From Micromonospora pattaloongensis (GTDB taxonomy: Bacteria > Actinomycetota > Actinomycetes > Mycobacteriales > Micromonosporaceae): DNA of 64,000 bases. Each line of letters opens with the position of its first letter. The first letter of the stretch is position 1. The notes under the pieces were generated by a model. The model did no database searches, had not been told where the DNA came from, and saw only the letters and a program-made list of their open reading frames with translations. The DNA lies in assembly GCF_900107255.1 (NCBI RefSeq), contig NZ_FNPH01000004.1, positions 372,001 through 436,000 on the forward strand, read 5' to 3'. Positions 16,332 to 24,588 of this stretch are shown piece after piece. A program made the translations under genes and the position numbers.

Positions 16332-17813
16332 TCAGTGGATGCCGGACATCAGCGTGCGGATGTGCCGGGTGAACATCAGCGCGCCGAGGCCGAGCGCGAC
16401 CGAGGCGAGCCCGAAGGTCAGGAAGTACGTCGGCTGCGCCCACTTGTCGGCCAGCCGGGCGACCTGGCCACCGATCGCGTCGCCGACCGCCACCGCCAGG
16501 AACCACAGCCCCATCATCTGGCTGGCGTACCGGGCCGGGGCCAGCTTGGTGGTGACCGACAGCCCGACGGGGCTCAGGCACAGCTCGCCGCAGACCTGTA
16601 CGGCGTACACCGCGATCAGCCACAGCGGCGAGACGAGTTCGCCGCCGACGGCCGCCCGCGCGGCGGCGGCCATCAGCACGAACGACAGGCCGTTGAGCAC
16701 CAGACCGAGGGCGAACTTCACCGGTGTGGACAGCCGGTGGCCGAGCCTGACCCAGAGCGCCGCGAACAGCGGCGCGGCGATGATGATCAGGATCGGGTTC
16801 GCGGACTGCAGCCAGGACGCCGGGAAGGTGAAGCCGAACAGGTGGCGGTCGGTGCTGTCCTCCGCGAAGACGTTGAGCACCGAGCCGGCCTGGTCGTAGA
16901 TCAGCCAGAACGCCGCGGCGAACACGAACAGCCACAGGTACGCCCGCATCCGGTCGCGTTCGACGCCGGCCAGGCGGCGGTCGAACAGAATCCGGGCGAA
17001 GTACACCACGGTGATCAGCACGGTCAGCGCGGTGAGCAGGTTGACCACGGTGTTGACGGTGAACAGCCCGGTCACGGCGAGCACGAGGACCAGCAGCGCG
17101 GCGACCAGCACGGCGACGGCGATGCGGGTCAGCGCCCGGCGGCGTTCCGCGCCGTCCAGCGGGTCGGTCGGCGTGACGCCGGCGCGGCCGAGGTGCCCGC
17201 CGCCGACGACGTACTGGATGACCGCCAGGGTCATGCCGACCGCGGCGGCGGCGAAGCCGAGATGCCAGTTGATCTTCTCGCCGAGGTAGCCGGTGATCAG
17301 TGGCGCGAGGAAACCGCCGATGTTGATGCCCATGTAGAACAGGGAGAAGCCGGCGTCGCGGCGCGGGGAGTCGCGGTCGTAGAGATCGCCGACCATGGTG
17401 GAGATGTTGGGTTTGAGCAGCCCGGTGCCGAGCACGATCAGCGTCATGCCGGCGAAGACGCTCCATCCGGTCGGGATGGCCATCACGTAGTGCCCGGCGG
17501 CGATGACGACCCCGCCCCACAGCACCGAGCGGCGGGCGCCCAGCAGCCGGTCGGCGATCCAGCCGCCGGGCAGCGCCATCAGGTAGACCATGGCGTTGTA
17601 GACGCCGTAGACGGCGCTGGCCGTGGCGACGGACATGCCGAGCCCGCCGGTGCTGGCCGCGGCGGTCAGGTAGAGGACCAGGATCGCCCGCATGCCGTAG
17701 AAGCTGAAGCGTTCCCACATCTCCGTGAGGAACAGCGTCGCCAGTCCCCGCGGGTGGCCGAAGAACTGCCGGTCCCCGCCGGGGGCCCCGGCCGGTGCAT
17801 CGGTGACGGACAT
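16332..17813 (-). CDS. POT/PTR-family proton-dependent oligopeptide transporter
   Basis: A 493-residue protein with about 14 membrane segments. The POT signature ExxERFxxYG is present as EMWERFSFYGMRAILVLYL near residue 30, followed by GGWIADRLLGARRSVLWGG and FSLFYMGINIGGFLAPLITG. These transporters import di- and tripeptides with protons. ATG 17813 is chosen because GGAG lies six bases upstream; ten further in-frame residues upstream lack a ribosome site. It is divergent from rbpA. Confidence 0.92.
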   Translation of the reverse strand: MSVTDAPAGAPGGDRQFFGHPRGLATLFLTEMWERFSFYGMRAILVLYLTAAASTGGLGMSVATASAVYGVYNAMVYLMALPGGWIADRLLGARRSVLWGGVVIAAGHYVMAIPTGWSVFAGMTLIVLGTGLLKPNISTMVGDLYDRDSPRRDAGFSLFYMGINIGGFLAPLITGYLGEKINWHLGFAAAAVGMTLAVIQYVVGGGHLGRAGVTPTDPLDGAERRRALTRIAVAVLVAALLVLVLAVTGLFTVNTVVNLLTALTVLITVVYFARILFDRRLAGVERDRMRAYLWLFVFAAAFWLIYDQAGSVLNVFAEDSTDRHLFGFTFPASWLQSANPILIIIAAPLFAALWVRLGHRLSTPVKFALGLVLNGLSFVLMAAAARAAVGGELVSPLWLIAVYAVQVCGELCLSPVGLSVTTKLAPARYASQMMGLWFLAVAVGDAIGGQVARLADKWAQPTYFLTFGLASVALGLGALMFTRHIRTLMSGIH

Positions 17814-17966
17814 CGCAACTCCAGCGGAATACGCAGGGTGCAAAAATCGCTATTCGGGCGTACTACTAGACTTCCGTGATCACTCCGACGGGGTGAGTCC
17901 GTTCACCGTGTCCGCCGTCCGGCTACGCTCGGAGCGTTTAACCAGATTGCCGTCTGGTATGCGGCC

Positions 17967-17994
17967 GGGAATCCGCCGGCCGCCGCACGTCGTT
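17967..17994 (+). promoter_or_regulatory. Sigma-R-type promoter of rbpA
   Basis: GGGAAT (17967-17972), a 19-base spacer and GTT (17992-17994) fit the sigma-R (SigR/SigH) consensus GGAAT-N18/19-GTT. It lies about 40 bases before the rbpA ATG. rbpA is a known member of the thiol-oxidative-stress sigma-R regulon in Streptomyces, so a regulatory role here is expected. Confidence 0.7.
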
Positions 17995-18035
17995 ACATCT
18001 GAAGACCAGCACCACGACCGAGGGGAAAGCCGATC

Positions 18036-18377
18036 ATGGGCGAGCGCATGCTGCGCGGGAGCCGTCTGGGAGCAGTCAGCTACGAGTCCGACCGCAACAC
18101 CGAGCTTGCCCCGCGACAGACCCGCGAGTACCTCTGCGCCAAGGGACACCAGTTCGAGGTGCCCTTCGCCGTGGACGCCGAGGTGCCGATGACCTGGGAA
18201 TGCAAGTTCGACGGCAGCGTGGCGCGGCTCGTCGACGGCACGGAGCCGGAGCAGAAGAAGGCCAAGCCGCCGCGCACCCACTGGGACATGCTGCTCGAGC
18301 GGCGTTCGATCGCCGAGCTGGAGGACATTCTGGCGGAGCGGCTCCAGGAGGTTCGGACCCGCCGCGGTCGGGCCTGA
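18036..18377 (+). CDS. rbpA: RNA polymerase-binding protein RbpA
   Basis: A 113-residue protein recognised by MLRGSRLGAVSYESDRNTEL at the N-terminus (sigma-contacting basic linker region), the core TREYLCAKGHQFEVPFAVDAE and the C-terminal sigma-interaction domain KPPRTHWDMLLERRSIAELE. RbpA binds the RNA polymerase beta' subunit and group I/II sigma factors and stabilises the open complex; it also affects rifampicin tolerance. It is found only in actinobacteria. Of the two zinc-type cysteines, C34 and C56 are visible. A sigma-R promoter lies upstream, and a strong bidirectional hairpin follows. Confidence 0.97.
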   Translation: MGERMLRGSRLGAVSYESDRNTELAPRQTREYLCAKGHQFEVPFAVDAEVPMTWECKFDGSVARLVDGTEPEQKKAKPPRTHWDMLLERRSIAELEDILAERLQEVRTRRGRA

Positions 18378-18402
18378 TCCCACCACTTCCGCAACGTCGA
18401 TT

Positions 18403-18432
18403 CCGCCCCCGCAGCGCACGCTGCGGGGGCGG
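18403..18432. terminator. Bidirectional terminator between rbpA and fxsA
   Basis: CCGCCCCCGCAGCG and CGCTGCGGGGGCGG form a perfect 14-base-pair stem with a two-base CA centre, placed between two convergent genes. Confidence 0.85.
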
Positions 18433-18442
18433 TTCGCGTTTG

Positions 18443-18955
18443 TCAGACGATTTCGCCCTCGATCGCCGTTCCGGCCCCGCTCGCGGTGCGCGGCGACGGA
18501 TGCTGCGGCGGTCGTGGGGACTGCGCCGCTCCGCGGTACACGCGCACCCGGCGCGGCCCGAACAGGTCCCCGGCGACCGCCGAGGAGATGCGCCGCTCCG
18601 CGGCGCGCTGCACACGCCGGCGCGCCTGCCGCCGCACCGGCGGCAGGATCAGCAGCGCCCCGACGAGCCCGGTGACCAGGCCCGGCACCGCCAGCAGCAG
18701 TCCGGCGCCCAGCCCCACGAGACCGTCGGTGACCTGCTCGCCGGGGGGCCGACCGGCCCGGGCCGCGTCGCGGAATCCCCGCCAGGCCCGCACGCCCTCG
18801 CGGCGCAGCAGCGCCACGCCGACCAGTGAGGCGAGCAGTACCAGCAGCACCGCCACGCCGAAACCGACCCGGCGTCCGACCAGCACGAAGACCGCGATCT
18901 CGGTCACCCCGGTCGCCGCCAGCGCCAGTGGCAGCAGCGTCAGTCCTCGGCGCAT
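18443..18955 (-). CDS. fxsA: FxsA-family membrane protein
   Basis: A 170-residue membrane protein with about three to four spans: ALAATGVTEIAVFVLVGRRVG near the N-terminus, VAVLLVLLASLVGVALLRREG, and LGAGLLLAVPGLVTGLVGALLILPPVRR. The last stretch is the FxsA signature (the 'G-x-LL-xxPG-xxTD/GxxG-xLL-xPPxR' region). The C-terminal 55 residues are polar and disordered. E. coli FxsA eases exclusion of phage T7 by F-plasmid PifA; its normal function is not known. It is convergent with rbpA. Confidence 0.9.
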   Translation of the reverse strand: MRRGLTLLPLALAATGVTEIAVFVLVGRRVGFGVAVLLVLLASLVGVALLRREGVRAWRGFRDAARAGRPPGEQVTDGLVGLGAGLLLAVPGLVTGLVGALLILPPVRRQARRRVQRAAERRISSAVAGDLFGPRRVRVYRGAAQSPRPPQHPSPRTASGAGTAIEGEIV

Positions 18956-19015
18956 ATCACCTCCCCCGGCTCGGACGTCGCGGAAACCCCGCCCCGTCCA
19001 AGCATGACACGCGCC

Positions 19016-19831
19016 CTACGGCCAGCGCGCCGCCTCCGTCTGCGTACGGCCGCGCAGCGCGCGCACCACCGAGTCCCGGCGGCCCTTGATCCCCCACACC
19101 GTCACCCGCAGCAGCGCCTCGCGCACGATCGCGGAGCTCATCTTGCTCGCCCCTTCCGCGCGCTCGGTGAACGTGATCGGGACCTCGACGATCCGGAAGC
19201 CCTCGCGGTGGGCGCGCCAGGAGAGCTCGACCTGGAACGAGTAGCCCTGCGACGAGACGCTGGCGAAGTCGATCTTCTCCAGGACCGGCATCCGGTAGAT
19301 GCGGTAGCCGCCGGTGGCGTCGGAGACCGGCATGCCCAGCGCGAGGCGGGTGTAGAGGTTCGCCCCGCGCGACAGCAGCAGGCGGTGCACCGGCCAGTTG
19401 ACCAGCTTGCCGCCGGGCACGTAGCGCGAACCGATCACCACGTCGGCCCCGCGGGCCGCGTCCAGCAGCCGCGGCAGCTCCTCCGGCGCGTGCGAGCCGT
19501 CGGCGTCCATCTCCACGACGGCGTCGTAGCCGCGGTCGCGCGCCCACCCGAACCCGGCCACGTACGCCGCGCCGAGCCCCTGCTTGCCGGGCCGGTGCAG
19601 CACCTTGACGTGGTCGTCGTCGGCGGCGATCTCGTCGGCGATCCGGCCGGTGCCGTCGGGGCTGTTGTCGTCGGCGATCAGGACGTCGACGTCGGGCACC
19701 GTACGCCGGACCCGTTCGGTGATCCGGCGGACGTTGTCGGCCTCGTTATAGGTCGGGATCACGACCAGCACCCGCCCGATCCCCGGGTAGCCCTCCGGGT
19801 TCGAACCAGCCGCCGCGTTGGCCTCGCTCAC
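19016..19831 (-). CDS. ppm: Polyprenol monophosphomannose synthase (GT2)
   Basis: A 271-residue glycosyltransferase family 2 enzyme that transfers mannose from GDP-mannose to polyprenyl phosphate at the cytoplasmic face of the membrane; the product supplies lipoglycan and protein O-mannosylation. Visible motifs: VVIPTYNEADN (24-34), LIADDNSPDGTG (51-62), the metal-binding EMDADGSH near 107, DATGGYRIYR and SSQGYSFQVELSWRAHREG, with FTERAEGASKMS near the end. It overlaps lnt by four bases. In Mycobacterium tuberculosis the two functions are fused in one protein (Ppm1); here they are separate but coupled. Confidence 0.93.
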   Translation of the reverse strand: MSEANAAAGSNPEGYPGIGRVLVVIPTYNEADNVRRITERVRRTVPDVDVLIADDNSPDGTGRIADEIAADDDHVKVLHRPGKQGLGAAYVAGFGWARDRGYDAVVEMDADGSHAPEELPRLLDAARGADVVIGSRYVPGGKLVNWPVHRLLLSRGANLYTRLALGMPVSDATGGYRIYRMPVLEKIDFASVSSQGYSFQVELSWRAHREGFRIVEVPITFTERAEGASKMSSAIVREALLRVTVWGIKGRRDSVVRALRGRTQTEAARWP

Positions 19832-21531
19832 CGCGCCTCCGAATCTGCCACGTCACGTACAGGGTCGCGTCGCGAACGGCGCTGCAGCGCCGACAGGACG
19901 ACGATGGTGCCGGCGAGCGCCACCAGCACCATCTCGGGCCAAAGGCCCCACTGTGTGGCTAGCGTACGCGTTGCTCCGACCCGCATATCGCCGACCACGA
20001 CCGCCGGGGTGTTGAACCGGGTCGCCCCGGTGACGGCGCCGTCGGCCCCCACGAACCCGGACACCCCGACCGTGGATGCCATCAGCGCGTCGCGCCCGTG
20101 CTCGACCGCCCGCAGCCGCACCATCGCCAGCTGCTGGCGCGCCTCGGCCACGTCGAAGGTGGCGTTGTTGGTCTGGACCACCAGCACCTGCGCCCCGCCG
20201 GTGACGGTGTCGCGGACCACCTCGTCGTAGGCCACCTCGAAGCAGATCACGTCGCCGACGGTCAGGGGGCCGGTTTGCAGCACCCCGGGCCGCTCGCCGG
20301 CGACGAAGTCGGCCCGGACCCGGTCGACCTGGGAGCTGACCCGGCGGGCGATGTCACGAAGCGGCACGTACTCGGCGAACGGGACGGGATGGCGTTTGAC
20401 GTACAGCTGGTCGAGGTCCGGGCCGGCGCCGGGGCGCCACAGCAGCCCGACGTTGCGGACCTGGCCGGCCTCGGGACCCTGCAGCACCGCCCCGACGAGG
20501 ATCGGCACCCCGATGGCGTCGGCGGCGGCGCTGATGGCGCGGGCGGCGTCGGCGTCGCGCAGCGGGTCGACGTCGCTGGAGTTCTCCGGCCACACCACCA
20601 GCTGCGGCCGTCGCGCCGACCCGGCCGCGACCTGCGCGGCGAGCCGCATCGTGGCGTCGACGTGGTTGCCGAGCACCGCCCGGCGCTGCGCGTTGAAGTC
20701 CAGGCCCATCCGCGGCACGTTGCCCTGCACGATCGCCACCGTCACGGTGTCGGCGCGGCCGCCGACGCCGACCGGCACGGCCAGCCCGGCCAGCACCACC
20801 GCCACGGCGCCGAGCGCGGGCGCCGCGGCCCGCAGCCGGGCCCGCACCCCGACGGCGCGCCACGGCCGTACGGCGGCGGCGGCCAGCAGCCCGCCGGCGA
20901 GCGCGACGGCGAAGGTCACCAGCGGCGCGCCGCCGATCGCGGCGACGCGCAGCAGCGGCGAGTCGCCCTGGCTGAACGCCAGCCGCCCCCACGGGAAGCC
21001 GCCGAACGGGGTGCGGTCGCGCAGCGCCTCCTGCGCCACCCATAGCAACGCGGTCACCGCCGGCCACGACCAGCGGGCCCGGTCGACGAGGGGGCTGACG
21101 AACGCGGCGAGCGCCCCGAGCAGCGCCAGGTAGCTGGCCTGCAGCGTCGACAGCAGCAGCCACGGCAGGTTGCCGGTGTGCAGGTTGGTCCAGCTCAGCA
21201 GCGGCACGAAGAACGTCAGCCCGGTGAGCAGGCCGAGGCCGGCGCCGGCGGCGATCCGGCGCCGGTGGGTGGCGGCGGCCAGCAGCGCGACCGCGATCGG
21301 CGCCAGCCACCACAGCCCGTACGGGGGGAACGCCGCGACCAGGGCGGCCCCGGCGGCCACCGCGGCGAGCACGGCCGCGGGCGTGGGCAGCGGGGCGGGG
21401 TCGGGCCGGGCGGCCGCCGCGGGCAGCGGGGGCAGGGCCGGTTCCCGCGACGCGTCCGCGGCCTCCGGGGTTTCGGCCGCACTCACCATCGTCACCTGCG
21501 CCTCACCCACCGCGTCGCCGGTCGCCGGCAC
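19828..21531 (-). CDS. lnt: Apolipoprotein N-acyltransferase
   Basis: A 567-residue membrane enzyme that adds the third acyl chain to lipoproteins. The N-terminal 220 residues contain seven to eight spans (FPPYGLWWLAPIAVALLAA, GLLTGLTFFVPLLSWTN). The nitrilase-like periplasmic domain follows, with the triad Glu in VVWPENSSDVD, Lys in LYVKRHPVPFAEY and Cys in VGDVICFEVAYD. A final span precedes the basic tail. Start choice is uncertain: GTG 21531 is the longest, while GTG 21495 and ATG 21489 follow a GTGAGG-like site and would remove 12-14 residues. The stop overlaps the ppm start. Confidence 0.93.
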   Translation of the reverse strand: MPATGDAVGEAQVTMVSAAETPEAADASREPALPPLPAAAARPDPAPLPTPAAVLAAVAAGAALVAAFPPYGLWWLAPIAVALLAAATHRRRIAAGAGLGLLTGLTFFVPLLSWTNLHTGNLPWLLLSTLQASYLALLGALAAFVSPLVDRARWSWPAVTALLWVAQEALRDRTPFGGFPWGRLAFSQGDSPLLRVAAIGGAPLVTFAVALAGGLLAAAAVRPWRAVGVRARLRAAAPALGAVAVVLAGLAVPVGVGGRADTVTVAIVQGNVPRMGLDFNAQRRAVLGNHVDATMRLAAQVAAGSARRPQLVVWPENSSDVDPLRDADAARAISAAADAIGVPILVGAVLQGPEAGQVRNVGLLWRPGAGPDLDQLYVKRHPVPFAEYVPLRDIARRVSSQVDRVRADFVAGERPGVLQTGPLTVGDVICFEVAYDEVVRDTVTGGAQVLVVQTNNATFDVAEARQQLAMVRLRAVEHGRDALMASTVGVSGFVGADGAVTGATRFNTPAVVVGDMRVGATRTLATQWGLWPEMVLVALAGTIVVLSALQRRSRRDPVRDVADSEAR

Positions 21532-21653
21532 CTCCGACGACGTGTCCCGCCGAAGGCTACCGGCCGCCGAAGGCTACTGGCCGGCGCGGTGTCGGCGGCG
21601 GGCGCGGACGCCGTCGAGTGTGGCCCGGAATCGGTGGAGTCCGGAAATGGAAT

Positions 21654-21682
21654 CGGGGCGCGACCGATGTGGTCGCGCCCCG
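21654..21682. terminator. Strong hairpin between mutL-like and lnt genes
   Basis: CGGGGCGCGACC and GGTCGCGCCCCG form a perfect 12-base-pair stem around GATGT. Read on the minus strand, it is followed by ATTCCATTT, a weakly T-rich stretch. Confidence 0.7.
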
Positions 21683-21958
21683 AGCTCCCAGGCCCTTCCC
21701 GGCCGGTGCCGCAGTGTGATCCGGTACGACCTTCGGACCGACCGGGCGAGAACTGGCTGTTCCCGTCAGGCCGTTGTCTACTGGCCGTGCGTACCCCCTG
21801 CCCCTGCACCGGAAGCCGCGGCCGGTTCGCGCCGCCCCGCCGACCCCCGCCCGCTGGACCTGGCCGGTGAAGGCGGTTGCCTTCGTTGCGACGAAATGTC
21901 GCTCGGCCAGCGGGCGAAGGGACGAAGCGAACAACAGCCGCTTCTCCGTAGTAGGACT
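21654..21958 (-). ncRNA. Candidate small RNA (promoter plus terminator, no convincing ORF)
   Basis: On the minus strand, TTGACA (complement of 21989-21994) is followed after 19 bases by TACCGT (complement of 21964-21969), a plausible housekeeping promoter. About 300 bases downstream, a 12-base-pair perfect hairpin (21654-21665 with 21671-21682, loop of five) could terminate the transcript. The intervening sequence does not match RNase P, tmRNA, SRP or 6S RNA as far as I can tell. An unrecognised small protein cannot be excluded. Confidence 0.3.
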
Positions 21959-22058
21959 CAAAGACGGTACGTTGTGCACCCCCATCACTGTCAACCACCG
22001 CCCCGGTGTTGATCTAGCGTGGCGGCGTGTCGCACGTGGCGTGTCGAGATGAATACGC

Positions 22059-23396
22059 TCAGTCGTGGAGGTGGTGGCGCAGCAGACCGGCCGCCGCGTC
22101 CGGGTGCGCCTCGGCGAGCAGCCCCGCCGCGGCCAGCACATAGTCGGTGTCGACGACGGCGCGGGCCCGTCGCGGCAGCGGATATCCGCCGGCGTGGTCG
22201 CTCAGCGGCGCGTCCAGCACCGCGAGCGCGTCGGCCGGCGCGGCGTGACGCAACACACCTCCGGAGCCGACCACCAGCCGCACGTCGCGCAGGTCCCGGC
22301 CGCCGCCGGCACCACCCGGCTCGGCCCGGGCGTGCCGACGCAGCGCCACCGTGGCCGCCAGCGCCCCGATCCGCCGGTCCAGCGCCCGCTGTGCCGCGTC
22401 GGCCGGCACGAACCCCGGATCGGCCGCCCGGGCCGCCGCCGCGGCCGCCAACCGCGGCTCCTCCCCGTCGGCGAGCAGCCGCTCGGCCGCCGCGGCCGCC
22501 ACCACACCCGGCGCGCTCCACCGCAGACCGAGATCACCCTCGACGGTCCGCGCCCGCCACAACACCCCGGCCACCTGCGCGCTCGGGCCACCGTCACGCT
22601 CATCCGGTGTCAGCACCGAGTACACGTCGGTGGTGGCGCCCCCGACATCGACGACGACCAGATCCCCGCCGGTGTGGTCGGCGAGCAACTCCACCCCGGT
22701 CAGCACCGCGTCGGGGGTGGCCGCCCGCACCAGCGTCGCGAACCGCCGTCCCCGCGACAGCCCCTTACCGCCGATCACGTGCCGCAGGAACACCTCGCGG
22801 ATCGCGGTGCGGGCCGGCTGCGGCCGCAGCTCGCCGATGCGGGGCAGCACGTTGTCGGTCGCGGTGAACGGCACCGCGCCGGCGGCCAGCGTCGCACACA
22901 CCTGCTCACGCGCCTCGGCGTTGCCGGCCACCACCACCGGCACCCGCCAGCGGGCGCGGGCCAGCCGGGCCGCGTTGTGCCCCAGCACCTCGGCGTCCCC
23001 GCCGTCGGTGCCGCCGACCAGCAACACCACGTCCGGGCGGGCGGCGCGCAGCGCCCGCAGCGCCGCGCCGTCCAGCCGGCCCGCCGCCACGTGCACCACC
23101 CGCGCCCCGGCCGACAACCCCACCCGGGCGCCGGCGCGGGCCGTCACGAGCTGCTCGTAGCCGACCACCGCCAGCCGCAGCCCACCGCCGGCCGAGGAGC
23201 AGACGTACCAGGGCGCCCCGGCGGCGCCGGTCAACCCGACGGTCGCCGCGGCCACCGCGGCGTCCAGGCCGTGCAGCACGTCGGTGCCGACCGTGGTCGG
23301 ACGCGCGGCGGTGGCCAGCAGCCGGCCGCCGGCCAGCTCCACCACCGCGACCTTCGTGTACGTCGAGCCGACGTCGGCGCAGACCGCGAAGCTCAC
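22059..23396 (-). CDS. MutL/GlmL-type ASKHA ATPase, putative aminomutase reactivase
   Basis: A 445-residue protein of the 'MutL' family found beside B12-dependent glutamate, ornithine and lysine aminomutases (unrelated to mismatch-repair MutL). The actin-like ATP-binding fold shows the phosphate-1 motif ADVGSTYTKVAVVE (6-19), phosphate-2 VVVDVGGATTDVYSV near 245 and VVGSGGVLRHA near 375. It is thought to help exchange damaged cobalamin in the mutase. GTG 23396 overlaps the kal stop (GTGA), making it the last gene of the translationally coupled kamD-kamE-kal-mutL set, so lysine 5,6-aminomutase is its probable client. Confidence 0.85.
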   Translation of the reverse strand: MSFAVCADVGSTYTKVAVVELAGGRLLATAARPTTVGTDVLHGLDAAVAAATVGLTGAAGAPWYVCSSAGGGLRLAVVGYEQLVTARAGARVGLSAGARVVHVAAGRLDGAALRALRAARPDVVLLVGGTDGGDAEVLGHNAARLARARWRVPVVVAGNAEAREQVCATLAAGAVPFTATDNVLPRIGELRPQPARTAIREVFLRHVIGGKGLSRGRRFATLVRAATPDAVLTGVELLADHTGGDLVVVDVGGATTDVYSVLTPDERDGGPSAQVAGVLWRARTVEGDLGLRWSAPGVVAAAAAERLLADGEEPRLAAAAAARAADPGFVPADAAQRALDRRIGALAATVALRRHARAEPGGAGGGRDLRDVRLVVGSGGVLRHAAPADALAVLDAPLSDHAGGYPLPRRARAVVDTDYVLAAAGLLAEAHPDAAAGLLRHHLHD

Positions 23397-23821
23397 CCGC
23401 TCAGACCCGGCCCCGGCGGTGGCGTCGACGGCGCCGGCACCACCACCGTGCCGGTCGCGGTCACCGCCACGATCGGCGGGTCCAGCACCTCGGCGGCCGA
23501 CTCGGACCGCTCGGGCCGGCCCCGGCACACCACCCGCGCCTCGAAGTCGATGGCGCGGCTGCGGCTGCCAACCCGGACCACCGTCGCGACGACCTCCAGC
23601 ACGTCACCGGCCTTCATCGGAGCCCTGAACTGCACGTCCGAGTACGAGGCGAACAGCCCCTCGTCGCCGTCGGTGCGGATGCACACCTCCGTGGCGACGT
23701 CCCCGAACAGGCCCAGCGCGTACGCCCCGTCGACCAGGTTGCCGGCGTAGTGGGCGTGCGAGTACGGCACGTACCGCCGGTGCGTCACGGTCAACCCCAG
23801 CCGCGGGTCCTGCCCGGTCAT
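23393..23821 (-). CDS. kal: 3-aminobutyryl-CoA ammonia-lyase (hotdog fold)
   Basis: A 142-residue hotdog-fold protein: RRYVPYSHAHYAGNLVDGAY at 15-34, GLFGDVATEVCIRTDGDEGL, and YSDVQFRAPMKAGDVLEVVA, typical of Kal from lysine fermenters. Kal removes ammonia from 3-aminobutyryl-CoA, giving crotonyl-CoA. The identification rests both on these motifs and on position directly after kamE (four-base overlap at 23818-23821). A generic thioesterase of the same fold is the alternative if the context were ignored. The last 15 residues are Pro/Gly-rich and probably disordered. Confidence 0.83.
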   Translation of the reverse strand: MTGQDPRLGLTVTHRRYVPYSHAHYAGNLVDGAYALGLFGDVATEVCIRTDGDEGLFASYSDVQFRAPMKAGDVLEVVATVVRVGSRSRAIDFEARVVCRGRPERSESAAEVLDPPIVAVTATGTVVVPAPSTPPPGPGLSG

Positions 23822-24588
23822 GCCGCCTTCACCTTCCTGTTCGTGGTCATCTTGGTCGTGATCAGCGCGTGGACGAGGTAGCTGGCCACCTCCCGCGGGG
23901 TGGTGCCGCGACCGAAGATGCGATCCACGCCCAGCTCGCCGGCCATCAACTCGTCGAAACGCGGCCCGCCGACGATCAACAGCGGGCGCATGCCGGCCGG
24001 CATCGCCTCCCGGAACGCCGCCGCCATCTCCCGGGTGTTGTGCAGGTGCGCGTCGCGCTGGGTCACCACCTGCGACACCAGCACCGCGTCGGCCTTCTCC
24101 GCGCGCGCCGCCTCGACCAGCTCCGGCACGCTGACCTGGGCGCCGAGGTTGGTCACCTTCAGCTCCCGGTAGTACTCCAGGCCCTTCTCCCCGGCGATGC
24201 CCTTGACGTTGAGGATCGCGTCGATGCCCACGGTGTGCGCGTCCGTGCCGATGCACGCCCCGACCACCGACAGCTTGCGTCGCAGCCGCGCCTTGACCAG
24301 CGCGTTGACCTCCTTGGCGGACAGCAGCGGGAAGTCGCGCTCCACCACCTGCACCGCCGACAGGTCGACCAGGTGGTTGACGCGGCCGTAGACGACGAAG
24401 AACGTGAACCCGTCGCCCATCTGCGTGGCGTGCACCAGCATCGCCGGGTCCATGCCCATCTTCGCGGCCAGCTGCAGCGCCGCCCCCTCGGCCCGCTTGT
24501 CGTGCGGCACCGGCAACGTGAACGACATCTGCACCATGCCGTCGCCGGTGGTGTCCCCGTACGGGCGCACCACCCTGTTCTCGCTCAC
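23818..24588 (-). CDS. kamE: Lysine 5,6-aminomutase beta subunit (B12- and PLP-binding)
   Basis: A 256-residue subunit. The cobalamin-binding signature DxHxxG is present as GTDAHTVGID (D116, H118, G121), followed by a Rossmann-like B12 domain (AEKADAVLVSQVVTQRDAHL, LLIVGGPRFDELMAGELG). K135 in AGEKGLEYY is the likely lysine that forms the aldimine with PLP, as in the Clostridium enzyme. With KamD it moves the terminal amino group of beta-lysine (or D-lysine) from C6 to C5. The gene overlaps kamD and kal by four bases each. Length agrees with known beta subunits. Confidence 0.95.
   Translation of the reverse strand: MSENRVVRPYGDTTGDGMVQMSFTLPVPHDKRAEGAALQLAAKMGMDPAMLVHATQMGDGFTFFVVYGRVNHLVDLSAVQVVERDFPLLSAKEVNALVKARLRRKLSVVGACIGTDAHTVGIDAILNVKGIAGEKGLEYYRELKVTNLGAQVSVPELVEAARAEKADAVLVSQVVTQRDAHLHNTREMAAAFREAMPAGMRPLLIVGGPRFDELMAGELGVDRIFGRGTTPREVASYLVHALITTKMTTNRKVKAA

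Larger units (their letters stand above)
21532..22058. other. Gene-free gap between lnt and the mutL-like gene
   Basis: None of the frames here gives a recognisable protein. The gap holds a possible minus-strand transcription unit (promoter-like motif near 21994-21964 and hairpin at 21654-21682) and presumably the lnt promoter at its low-coordinate end. Confidence 0.5.

Noticed and set aside
16222-17718. Minus-strand frame across the POT gene
   Set aside because: Shadow frame with no recognisable protein; the POT signature lies in the other frame.
19790-19815. GGTTCGAACC resembling a tRNA T-loop
   Set aside because: It lies inside the 5' end of the ppm gene, and no acceptor, D or anticodon stem can be built around it.
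21774-22052. Small plus-strand frame in the lnt-mutL gap
   Set aside because: No ribosome site and no homology that I recognise; composition is compatible with a random open frame.
21557-22141. Minus-strand 194-residue frame in the same gap
   Set aside because: It reads through the mutL stop and the strong hairpin, and contains no known domain.
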